Made by a program: the position numbers and the translations under genes. A stretch of DNA of 26,812 bases from a virus. The stretch spans positions 1-26,812 of IMG/VR virus record IMGVR_UViG_3300009124_000082, one strand, 5' to 3'. The notes below the pieces were generated by a model. It did not search any database. It was not told the origin of the DNA and saw only the letters and a program-made list of their open reading frames with translations. Each line of letters opens with the position of its first letter. The stretch's first letter is position 1. Below, one piece after another: positions 6,922 to 14,369 of this stretch.

Positions 6922-7125
6922 CTAACTGCTTAAGTTGTTTATAGGGTCAATAAAATCTATTAGTGGTAATGTTTTCATCCATTCCAAATCACTGAACTCC
7001 ATCTCAGTCGTTGATATCACCCAATTCCCCTCATCATCTTGTATTGGATAATAATAAGTATCATCGGTGTATAAAACACCGACCAGTTGGTCTTTCTGTT
7101 GTTCTGTTAGTAATCCTACTTTCAT
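6922..7125 (-). CDS. Small acidic protein, 67 aa
   Basis: This acidic protein starts MKVGLLTEQQKDQLVGVLY and contains YYPIQDDEGNWVISTTEMEF. The order (an N-terminal helix with TEQQ, then a Tyr/Asp strand with NWVIS) resembles small proteins that sit beside fibre genes in Bacteroidota phages, possibly assembly helpers. It is 4 bases from the next gene and 2 bases from the adhesin gene, so it is co-translated with the fibre block. Unlike most of the window it uses many GAT and GAA codons, like the C-terminal part of the adhesin. The function is not established. Confidence 0.55.
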   Translation of the reverse strand: MKVGLLTEQQKDQLVGVLYTDDTYYYPIQDDEGNWVISTTEMEFSDLEWMKTLPLIDFIDPINNLSS

Positions 7126-7127
7126 AT

Positions 7128-8147
7128 CTAATAAGTGTTTCTACTTAAGGCTGTTTGTAATGTATTTACGGCATCACTTAAATCACTGACCTCTGTTGGG
7201 GTTAAACCATATCCAATAAACGAAAAGGATTGAACCCTATCACTCTGTTCTGAAATACCTATACCTCTTAAATTACTAACTCCAATATAAATATCCAATG
7301 CCATACCACTAATGTCTGTTGTATTAGGACCACCTGTATAAGATACACTACCTCGTTGGTAATAACCTAAATCAGCACTATCATTAGAGGTCCTTGAGAT
7401 AACCACAAGACCATCTTGTAGTTGTGGTGATGATTGCGTCCAACCAGCATATAACGACCCTAATAGGTTAGGACTATTCTTACTCCTTAGCATCATCTGT
7501 TGACCGTAAAACGCACATCCAATCTCCGCAGGATATGATTTTGTTGTTGCCGTTGTCTGTATGTAAGACCCTAATGAACCTTGTGTGTTATCAAGGTAAT
7601 CCAATGGGTTCAAGTGAGTATCACCATAACCATTTACACCATTTGGTTGAATACCATCACTGCTATGGGTTATACCACCATAGAAAGTCAATCTAAATGC
7701 TGCGTCCAAGTCTCTTGGGTCTTTACCGTTGAACTTATGTGACCCTGCTGTACCACCGATAAATGGATAGAATGCTATTAACTTATCATATAAACCATCT
7801 ACCATCAACGAGTTATAAAAAGTCCTTGTAGCCGCAGATATTGTAGGTGTAATACCTGTGCCACCAGCATCAACCACCGCCGTTAAATACGCATCCGCTT
7901 CAGTATATCCCGTAGGTGTTGGGGTAGGTGCCTCACCTACAGGTCCTGCGGCCCTAACTACTTTGTGTTTACGTGGGTCGTAGGTATAAGGTTTTAGTTT
8001 TTCGTTTAACAAACGGTTTCTCTCCTCGTCCGTTAATTCGGGCACCCTCTCAAACTCAGTGTTTTTGTAAGTCTTATACTTACCTAAAAAGCCGAGGTTA
8101 ACATACTTACCTTGACCTGACTTTCTATTTGGTCTTAATTTACTCAT
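7128..8147 (-). CDS. Lectin-like adhesin or receptor-binding protein, 339 aa
   Basis: Residues 1-70 are a basic virion-anchoring region (MSKLRPNRKSGQGKY, then LTDEERNRLLNEKLKPYTYD). Next comes a short PTPTPT linker (about 74-79), then a C-terminal domain (85-339) with LIAFYPFIGGTAGSHKFNG and YYGG/FYGGIT-type strands. I know this domain from Bacteroidota phage surface proteins, and it probably has a lectin-like beta-sandwich fold. The anchor uses the window's usual GAC/GAG codons, whereas the C-terminal domain uses GAT, GAA, ATC and TTC freely, as if swapped in. It is the first gene after the terminator at 8166-8206. Receptor binding is inference from fold type and position. Confidence 0.6.
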   Translation of the reverse strand: MSKLRPNRKSGQGKYVNLGFLGKYKTYKNTEFERVPELTDEERNRLLNEKLKPYTYDPRKHKVVRAAGPVGEAPTPTPTGYTEADAYLTAVVDAGGTGITPTISAATRTFYNSLMVDGLYDKLIAFYPFIGGTAGSHKFNGKDPRDLDAAFRLTFYGGITHSSDGIQPNGVNGYGDTHLNPLDYLDNTQGSLGSYIQTTATTKSYPAEIGCAFYGQQMMLRSKNSPNLLGSLYAGWTQSSPQLQDGLVVISRTSNDSADLGYYQRGSVSYTGGPNTTDISGMALDIYIGVSNLRGIGISEQSDRVQSFSFIGYGLTPTEVSDLSDAVNTLQTALSRNTY

Positions 8148-8165
8148 ATCTCGTGTCTGTTGGCT

Positions 8166-8206
8166 TAAAAAGGGGTGAGTAATATATACCCACCCCCTTA
8201 GTTTTT
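8166..8206 (-). terminator. Intrinsic terminator after the tail tube gene
   Basis: On the minus strand AAGGGGGTGGGT pairs with ACTCACCCCTT with a one-base bulge and one mismatch, followed by T5 (8167-8171). The opposite strand also ends in T5, so it could work both ways. It separates the capsid/tail tube genes from the adhesin block. Confidence 0.65.
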
Positions 8207-8213
8207 AACGTCG

Positions 8214-8732
8214 TTATACAATAGTTACAACGTCCGCTATATTAGATGATGACAAGGTTGTCATCGGTTCTTTACTATAAGTAGTGATGGTTACTGAGTA
8301 TCCGTTACGGTCACCGAATGCCGTTCCAGACTCACCAGTACCAGCAGAAACAAATCCACCGTCAAAGTCACGCCCTAAATACCATATTACGTCATTGTTA
8401 TCTTTAACAAAGATTGTAATATTTCTATTCTGAGCAAGTAACTTGAGTTGGTTTCTCTTGTCCTGGTCCATTTTATTCATCACAGCCGTTAACGCCTGCT
8501 CAAAGAAAGTGGTACCATTTTCAAGTGAGACTTGAAATGTCTCCGTTAGGTTACTCGTCTGCTTTTGTAACTCAAAAGTATAGTAAGCACCTGTAATGCT
8601 TACACCAGTTAAAACACCGTCACTATTATAACTCTGCCCTGAGACCGCACCGCCAGCCACGTATAATTCTTTAACGCCACCGACTGAAGCAGCACAACCT
8701 AATTCAATATTTGCTGTATTTAGACAAGCCAT
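8214..8732 (-). CDS. Major tail (tube) protein candidate, 172 aa
   Basis: The size, the beta-rich character and the position after the capsid gene fit a siphovirus tail tube subunit. The N-terminus is MACLNTANIELGCAASVGGV. The middle has YYTFELQKQTSNLTETFQVS, followed by a helix (FEQALTAVMNKMDQDKRNQL) and a strand (NITIFVKDNNDVIWYLGRD). This is the usual tube layout of beta-sandwich plus one helix. A terminator follows immediately, which suits a highly expressed gene. Its codons are less GAC/GAG-biased than neighbouring low-copy genes. The alternative is a second abundant head or decoration protein. Confidence 0.6.
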   Translation of the reverse strand: MACLNTANIELGCAASVGGVKELYVAGGAVSGQSYNSDGVLTGVSITGAYYTFELQKQTSNLTETFQVSLENGTTFFEQALTAVMNKMDQDKRNQLKLLAQNRNITIFVKDNNDVIWYLGRDFDGGFVSAGTGESGTAFGDRNGYSVTITTYSKEPMTTLSSSNIADVVTIV

Positions 8733-8757
8733 AATTTTTTACTGTTTTAATTGTTTA

Positions 8758-9687
8758 TTATAAATTATTTGTTACAAAATATTCTGGATATGCTATCTGA
8801 GCCCCAATCTTAAAGTTAGACCTTACACGTACTTCGTCGTTATCACGTGAGTAGAAAATGTCTAATCTTTCTTCATCTGACATTAAATCCACACCTACAA
8901 CCATAAACTCAGCCGCACCTAAATAAACACCGTTATCGTTAATACCGTGAGTACCTACAACTCTAAAGTTAGTTCCCGGATGTAGAGTTACATACTCAGT
9001 CATCTGGTCTCCTTCTACGATAAAGTCCTGATAGTAGTTAGACGTTCTAAGGTTAATAAGATATTTTCTGTAGTTAGACATTGACATCCATATAATAATG
9101 TCGTCTCTGTCAGCAATCTCGTTAGGTACTAACTCTACTAACTTGTCTACCTCAGCAAGAGCGTTAGACGACGTAATAGCCACAGCACCTACAACAGGTA
9201 CAACACCAGTCGTCCCTGTAGAGATTAATGTAGAGAATCCGTCAAAACAAGAAGTACCTGTTGTGCTTCTCCATAGTTGCTCCTCTACGTATTTCTTAAT
9301 TTGTTCTACTTTCAATTTAGCAATTGCCTCCTCAAACGGTACAGTCTCGTTGTAAGAGCCAGCGTTCAAGAATGCTGATTGCCAGTATTGATTCAAATCA
9401 CGAGGACATAAAGCCTCGTTTACTTTTTTATCACACACCGTAATATCACGTTGTGAGTAAGTTGTTGTACCTGAAGAATTCCAGCCACAAGAACCATCTT
9501 GTACGTTCAATGTAGACGTCAAAAGGTTAATTGCTTGAGTACCTTTTACACCTGATTGAATATTACAAAGTTCAGCGGTTTTACCTTTTACGATAGATTC
9601 CGCAATTAACATTCCACCTACTTCGTCAGTATACGTGTTTAACGCAGTTAGGTCAAAAGAAAAGTTGTGTTTTTTCATATTTTCCAT
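8758..9687 (-). CDS. Major capsid protein candidate, 309 aa
   Basis: The position directly after a scaffold-like gene, the length, and an arrangement of an N-arm, a long spine-like helix (FEEAIAKLKVEQIKKYVEEQ, residues about 119-138) and a C-terminal beta region fit an HK97-fold capsid protein. The C-terminal part contains DDIIIWMSMSNYRKYLINLR and FKIGAQIAYPEYFVTNNL, the domain pattern of Bacteroidota phage capsids. It has several Cys residues (for example SCGWN, TVCDK, LCPRD, TSCFD), unusual for a capsid protein. Either ATG 9687 or ATG 9678 could be the start. GAA and GAG are mixed here, unlike the rest of the window, which may reflect high expression. Confidence 0.7.
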   Translation of the reverse strand: MENMKKHNFSFDLTALNTYTDEVGGMLIAESIVKGKTAELCNIQSGVKGTQAINLLTSTLNVQDGSCGWNSSGTTTYSQRDITVCDKKVNEALCPRDLNQYWQSAFLNAGSYNETVPFEEAIAKLKVEQIKKYVEEQLWRSTTGTSCFDGFSTLISTGTTGVVPVVGAVAITSSNALAEVDKLVELVPNEIADRDDIIIWMSMSNYRKYLINLRTSNYYQDFIVEGDQMTEYVTLHPGTNFRVVGTHGINDNGVYLGAAEFMVVGVDLMSDEERLDIFYSRDNDEVRVRSNFKIGAQIAYPEYFVTNNL

Positions 9688-9709
9688 TTCTAAAAATATT
9701 TGTTTTTAT

Positions 9710-10471
9710 TTATTTATTTTTTAATGCTCTTAAAGCGTCCAACTTACTATGTTTTTTAGTCTTTAACTCTTTAGCATAATCCTGCGTGTTGAAGTATAAT
9801 CTATCACCAGCAGGTTCAGCAGAAAACTTACTAAAGTCCTCTCTTAATTTATCGTATTCCTCACGCATAACGTTTAACTCACTTGATAAGTGGTTAAAGC
9901 CAGCCGTAAATACCTCTAATAATTCGTCAAAAGACTCAGTTTCCTCAGTTGTCAATTCCTCTACAACTTCCTCCACCTTGTCCTCAATAGCGGTTACTAC
10001 ACCGTCTACAACAGTTACGATTTTAGAGTCGGTCGTCTCGTGGTCTCCATCCGGAGCCTCAATACGTCCTTCCTCAGTAACAACAAAGAGTGCGTCACCG
10101 ACCTTGAGTTCCTCCGTGTCAGTCTCTACTAACGTGCCGTCAATTAACTCAGCACTAACCATAGTAGTTTCCTCTTCTTCGGTAACCTCAATCTCAGTTT
10201 CCATTTCCTCTTCCTTGTCCTCGTAACCCGCTTCGTAGTCAATAGCGTCAATTAGACCCTCTACTACTTTAACTTTCATACCGTCTTCCATCTCGTAATC
10301 ACCCTCAGCCGCAGGGATGTTACCGTCAGGTGTAATAATGTAAATCTCTTTACCTAATTCTACGTCACCCTCTACAGTCATCTCTACACCCTCTTTGGTC
10401 TTGTGTGTACCGAAACTTTCTTGACCGAATAAAAGTTTTTTAATTCTTTCAATAGCGTCTTTACTGTTCAT
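9710..10471 (-). CDS. Acidic scaffold-like protein with an internal duplication, 253 aa
   Basis: The protein is very acidic and lies between the protease and the capsid gene, where phage scaffolds are found. Residues about 29-78 and 105-163 are two copies of one module. Each has a VGD/LGKE strand, then a short PDG or EEG turn, an APDGD or AAEGDYE turn, and a closing VVDGVVTAI or VVEGLIDAI strand. The last 85 residues (FNHLSSELNVMREEYDKLRE) form a probable coiled coil and end in a basic tail (TKKHSKLDALRALKNK), which in scaffolds contacts the capsid shell. The gene overlaps the protease gene by 11 bases. The protease is expected to remove it during maturation. Confidence 0.6.
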   Translation of the reverse strand: MNSKDAIERIKKLLFGQESFGTHKTKEGVEMTVEGDVELGKEIYIITPDGNIPAAEGDYEMEDGMKVKVVEGLIDAIDYEAGYEDKEEEMETEIEVTEEEETTMVSAELIDGTLVETDTEELKVGDALFVVTEEGRIEAPDGDHETTDSKIVTVVDGVVTAIEDKVEEVVEELTTEETESFDELLEVFTAGFNHLSSELNVMREEYDKLREDFSKFSAEPAGDRLYFNTQDYAKELKTKKHSKLDALRALKNK

Positions 10472-12257
10472 CTGTTACTTGTTTTAACAAAGTTTTTATT
10501 TCGTCTACTAAAACGTCCTCCTTACTGAATACCGCTTTCTCACTAAAGTAACCCTCTACGGAGAAACCAGCATACTTACCACTTTTAATGTCAGTCCATA
10601 CCTTTGGTGAGTCAGTCTTCATAGTGATTACCCACGTACCTTTAGGATAGTCTAACCCTAAAGCATTACTCTTGTCGTCCAACTGGTCTTCAATAATCCA
10701 ACTCTCCACCACGTAAGTGTCCTCAGCCTCAAGTGAGGTGTGTTCAATATTAGTCTGGTCTAACCTCTTCTCACGCATAAACTTGTAAGCAAGAGTTTTA
10801 ATAGTATCCTCACTAAAATAAACGTAATAAGGCTCACCGTTAGGTGACGTTCTAATAATCAGTTTATTAGGTACCAGTGCGGCACCCGTGATTTCCATCT
10901 TGTCGTCGTCATAGTTAAACGACAACTTAGGCTTGTTGTTACGAGTCTTTGGTATACAGTTAGGTACCGTCTTACCATTCTTCTTTTTGGTACCGTATGC
11001 TACCCACCCTGACTGACAAGGGTTAGGGGTTATAAACTCCTCTCCCGTCGTTTTACCCGTCTGGTTAACATAGGGGTCTAAAGTGCTGACATCTATTGCC
11101 AGTGACTCTCTATCTATACGGTCTAACTCCTTTTGTGCCCACTCTATTCCTTTCTTTCCGCCCCACGCATCCACCATAAGTAAAGCACAACCGTCTTCGT
11201 AACTATCTTGCTTCTCAGCATTCTTGAGGTGACGACTAAATGCTGCCATTCTGGCAATAATGTCTCTACTGACCTTGTCACCGTTACAAAGTTGGGCTGA
11301 CCTCGTCCACCCTACTCTCGTTCCACAGTCTACACCTATACTCTCCTCCTTGTATTTACGTGCTTTACATGCTGAGTCTCTTGCGTATTGTGGTACGTCG
11401 TAAATTGCCTCTTGTAACTCCTCTTTCTCAGGGTGTCTCTCACAAGGCATATAATAGTCTACACCGTTTACCGTGTGAGTATGGTAACCTTTACAACCTA
11501 TTACCTCAGCAATGGTCTCAGCCTCTAACTTATTGTCAAAAAGGGGATAGTTGTCTATTACGTCTACTAAAGAAAAACTCTCAGCAAGAGCGTCGTAACC
11601 GTTAGCAGCCGCAGCCGTTGTGGTTGTATTCTCTTGTGGTATATTAAGTTGGTCCTCAAGGTTACGTTGGGATTTACCCTTGTTAATAAGTCTATTCTGT
11701 GCCTTACCTTTGTTAGGGTCAATAGGACTATAAATAAGTTTAACCCATCTGTGTCTACAGTTGAAAGAACCTCTCCATTCCCAGATAGAGTAGTTACCGA
11801 ATTGGTCGTTTACGTTACGGTCAGTAAGACTATCTATGTCCTCTCTACGGTAAACTAAGTCCTTTTTTAACATCTCACTACAAAAGGGTCTATTCTTTTT
11901 GTCCTTAGGACCTACGTACTTATACCTTACCCTTTGTGTGAGGTTGTCCTCGTAAGACTCCTTGTTAGGGTCACTCTTAATTTGTCCTACAAAGTTACTA
12001 TTATTAGGTAACTCCTCTACTTTGGTAATTTCCCACCCGTCCATCTCAGTCGGCTCACCGACAAGGGTAATAGCCTCAGCAAGTTGGTTTAACTCGTCGT
12101 CGGTTAATACCTCGTATGGTTGTTTACTTTGTTTTACCTCGTTAAAGGCAAGCCAGTTCTCCATATGGGCAGGACGGTTAACAAGTGCTATACCGTCAAT
12201 CCCTACTGACGGGTCGTTTATTAACTCGTCGTCTAATAATAGTTCTACTATCTTCAT
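10461..12257 (-). CDS. Fused MuF-like and XkdF-type prohead protease, 598 aa
   Basis: Several modules are visible. Residues 1-40 carry LVNRPAHMENWLAFNE, the N-terminal part of XkdF-like phage proteases. Residues 105-172 contain RPFCSEMLKK, VYRREDI and NCRHRW, the C-terminal signature of Mu gpF-like head morphogenesis proteins. Residues 285-385 (YARDSACKARKYKEES, VGWTRSAQLCNG, DAWGG) form a helical domain of unknown function common in phage structural proteins. Residues 410-440 (NPCQSGWVAYGTKKKNG, then VPNCIP) are a small Cys module. Residues 452-575 are the XkdF-type protease, with NIEHT (His about 506) and GFSVEGYF (Ser about 566) as likely catalytic residues. It should cleave the scaffold during head maturation. 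A TATATTTA motif lies 17 bases before the ATG. Confidence 0.75.
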   Translation of the reverse strand: MKIVELLLDDELINDPSVGIDGIALVNRPAHMENWLAFNEVKQSKQPYEVLTDDELNQLAEAITLVGEPTEMDGWEITKVEELPNNSNFVGQIKSDPNKESYEDNLTQRVRYKYVGPKDKKNRPFCSEMLKKDLVYRREDIDSLTDRNVNDQFGNYSIWEWRGSFNCRHRWVKLIYSPIDPNKGKAQNRLINKGKSQRNLEDQLNIPQENTTTTAAAANGYDALAESFSLVDVIDNYPLFDNKLEAETIAEVIGCKGYHTHTVNGVDYYMPCERHPEKEELQEAIYDVPQYARDSACKARKYKEESIGVDCGTRVGWTRSAQLCNGDKVSRDIIARMAAFSRHLKNAEKQDSYEDGCALLMVDAWGGKKGIEWAQKELDRIDRESLAIDVSTLDPYVNQTGKTTGEEFITPNPCQSGWVAYGTKKKNGKTVPNCIPKTRNNKPKLSFNYDDDKMEITGAALVPNKLIIRTSPNGEPYYVYFSEDTIKTLAYKFMREKRLDQTNIEHTSLEAEDTYVVESWIIEDQLDDKSNALGLDYPKGTWVITMKTDSPKVWTDIKSGKYAGFSVEGYFSEKAVFSKEDVLVDEIKTLLKQVTDEQ

Positions 12258-12274
12258 AAGTTAGTTTCTAACTC

Positions 12275-12282
12275 TAAATATA
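12275..12282 (-). promoter_or_regulatory. TATATTTA motif upstream of the protease gene
   Basis: It lies in the short gap between the tape measure and protease genes, 17 bases before the ATG at 12257. It may give the head genes an extra transcript. Confidence 0.35.
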
Positions 12283-12307
12283 ATTTAATGGTAATATTGC
12301 CGAAGGG

Positions 12308-14350
12308 TTAAATAATACTACGTGACTTGACTTGACGGTCTAACGTTACTTGACTACTTACGTCGTCTGCCACGACATATGTTTTAATCACAGGTGTAGA
12401 CGTGTCTGCCGTTGGTGTAGACGGTGTTAGGTCACCCTCAAACCTTCTACCTCCACCTGCTTGATTAATTGCTGATAGGAGGGGTGTAAACATTGCTGTA
12501 GACCTGGCATTTATAACACTCTCACCGTTAGACAACATAGCAGGTACTGAGTCACTGGTACCCGACCCTTGACCTCTTACTAACCCACCCTCGTTAAATG
12601 CGTCAGGGGTTTTAACACCTTTTATTTGTCTTACTGCCGCAAGACCTGAAGCCACAACAACACCCGTGTTTACAACTTTAGCAATCACGTCAAAAGGTGA
12701 CGGTAAAGTAGACTTTTGTTTAAGTGCCTCACTGACCCCTAAATACGTGTTTACTAATGCCTGTGCTATTGCCGCTGCTTTACTTAATTTGGTCTCCTCA
12801 CCCGCTACTTGTTGTACTATACTTAGACCCTTGAAGAGTAAGTCTTGCTTTTGTTGTTGTATACTCTTCTCACCGTCTAATACCTGTTGTCTTGCTGCCG
12901 CCATTGCGGTGTCAAAGTTAGCCTGTAGTTGTAATATCTCAGCGTCAGTTAAATTCTTGTTAGCAATCTCAGCATTAAACTTTTGTAATAATAATGCCTC
13001 AAAGCGGGCAAGGTCCTCCTCGTTAGCAATATCTTGTAAACCTAACCTAATGTCTAAGTCCTTGATGGTGTCGTCAATACGTTTTTGTTCTCTTGCTTTA
13101 CGGTCAGCCTCTCTTTTGTCAGCCTCCTCTTTCTCTTTTTTGGTAATAGCCTCCTCAAGGTCCTCTACACTATTAAGGTATTTCTGTTGTGCTTGCTCAC
13201 GTAACTCTTGCTTATGCTCCTCAGTTGTTTTTAAGTTGTCTATAGCCTCAAGGTCAGCGTCACGTTGTATCTCAAGTAAAGTCTGTGCTTTCTCGTCCTC
13301 GTCCTCTATAAGGTCTAACATAAGTTGCTGCTCAAAGTCAGCAAGTTGTTGTAACTCTTGTTTACGTTTCTCTGCTGCTGCTTTCTCCTCAGCCCTACGA
13401 CGGTCACGTAACGACTTGGCTTGGTCGGCAATTTCCTTTTGTTTATCAGCGGTCTCTTTTTGTCTGTTTAATACCTCTATCTCAGCAGCCGCAAGTTCGT
13501 CCAACTGTTCCTTACTACTATCACTAAGGTCAGCAAGAGCCTTGAGTGCTTTATACCTATCCTCAGCCAGTTTTTGTTCTTGCTGAGCAAGGGCAACCTC
13601 TTTTTGTCTTACCTCCTCAAGTGCTGCCTCTCTCTCGGCGTAACTTAGGTTCTCGTCGTTAATTTTCTGCTTAGCCTCACTTATTAACTTGTTGGTCTTA
13701 GCCCTCTCTACATTAAGACTACGTTGTCTATCCTCAATTCTCTGTAGTGCTTTAGTAGCGTCAGCGGCGGCTTTGAACTCAGCGGCAACCTCCTCACCTA
13801 ACCCACTAAATGCTCCTCTTGCGTCTGCCGCAGCACCCTTAAAGTCACCCTTGAAAAACTTAATAAGGGCTCCACCTATTTTTAATACCCTGTCACGTAA
13901 TACGTCCATAACGGCACTTACACCTGCCATTACCTGCTCTAATTGCTCAGCACCAGCCTTAGTAGACGTAAATGCTTTATATAGTGCTGTAACCGCAACA
14001 ACAATAGCAGTTATAATAGCCCCGATTGGGTTAGCCGCAAGGACCTTGAGTGCCGTACCGAAGCCTTTAATACCTTGTATAACACCACCTATAGGACCTG
14101 GTATAGCCGCCATACTATCACCTAAGGACTGTGACTTAATTTTAGTTTTCTCAAACTGACCCTCAGCGTCTTTTAACTCCTTATTAAGTTTCTTAAACTG
14201 TTCAGAGCCTAAGGGTGCTTGATTTAACTGTTCTTGTAAACCGGCAATACCCTCCTCAAAGTCATTTACTGACTTTGCTACTTTCTGTACTTCTTCAACT
14301 CCGTTACCGGTGTCTACTTTTACTGTATATACAAATTCTTTCTTAGCCAT
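12308..14350 (-). CDS. Tape measure protein, 680 aa
   Basis: A Gly/Ala-rich hydrophobic region near residues 84-125 (GPIGGVIQGIKGFGTALKVL, then NPIGAIITAIVVAVTALYKA) is followed by a long charged coiled coil (about 200-430, rich in Ala, Glu, Lys and Gln). A second hydrophobic part (570-620) then leads to FNEGGLVRGQGSGTSDSVPA and MLSNGESVINARST, the classic C-terminal motif of phage tape measure proteins. At roughly 1.5 A per residue, 680 residues predict a tail of about 100 nm. A TATATTTA motif ends 7 bases before the ATG. The protein sets tail length and is ejected with the DNA. Confidence 0.9.
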   Translation of the reverse strand: MAKKEFVYTVKVDTGNGVEEVQKVAKSVNDFEEGIAGLQEQLNQAPLGSEQFKKLNKELKDAEGQFEKTKIKSQSLGDSMAAIPGPIGGVIQGIKGFGTALKVLAANPIGAIITAIVVAVTALYKAFTSTKAGAEQLEQVMAGVSAVMDVLRDRVLKIGGALIKFFKGDFKGAAADARGAFSGLGEEVAAEFKAAADATKALQRIEDRQRSLNVERAKTNKLISEAKQKINDENLSYAEREAALEEVRQKEVALAQQEQKLAEDRYKALKALADLSDSSKEQLDELAAAEIEVLNRQKETADKQKEIADQAKSLRDRRRAEEKAAAEKRKQELQQLADFEQQLMLDLIEDEDEKAQTLLEIQRDADLEAIDNLKTTEEHKQELREQAQQKYLNSVEDLEEAITKKEKEEADKREADRKAREQKRIDDTIKDLDIRLGLQDIANEEDLARFEALLLQKFNAEIANKNLTDAEILQLQANFDTAMAAARQQVLDGEKSIQQQKQDLLFKGLSIVQQVAGEETKLSKAAAIAQALVNTYLGVSEALKQKSTLPSPFDVIAKVVNTGVVVASGLAAVRQIKGVKTPDAFNEGGLVRGQGSGTSDSVPAMLSNGESVINARSTAMFTPLLSAINQAGGGRRFEGDLTPSTPTADTSTPVIKTYVVADDVSSQVTLDRQVKSRSII

Positions 14351-14357
14351 CTATTAC

Positions 14358-14365
14358 TAAATATA
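14358..14365 (-). promoter_or_regulatory. TATATTTA motif 7 bases before the tape measure ATG
   Basis: The minus-strand sequence is TATATTTAGTAATAGATGG, almost identical in sequence and spacing to the site before the portal gene. This suggests a second leaderless-type start. Confidence 0.4.
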
Positions 14366-14369
14366 TTTT

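Noticed and set aside
12666-13586. 306-codon plus-strand open frame
   Set aside because: It lies opposite the tape measure coiled coil. Its Ser/Cys-rich, low-complexity product mirrors Ala, Glu and Lys codons of the real gene.
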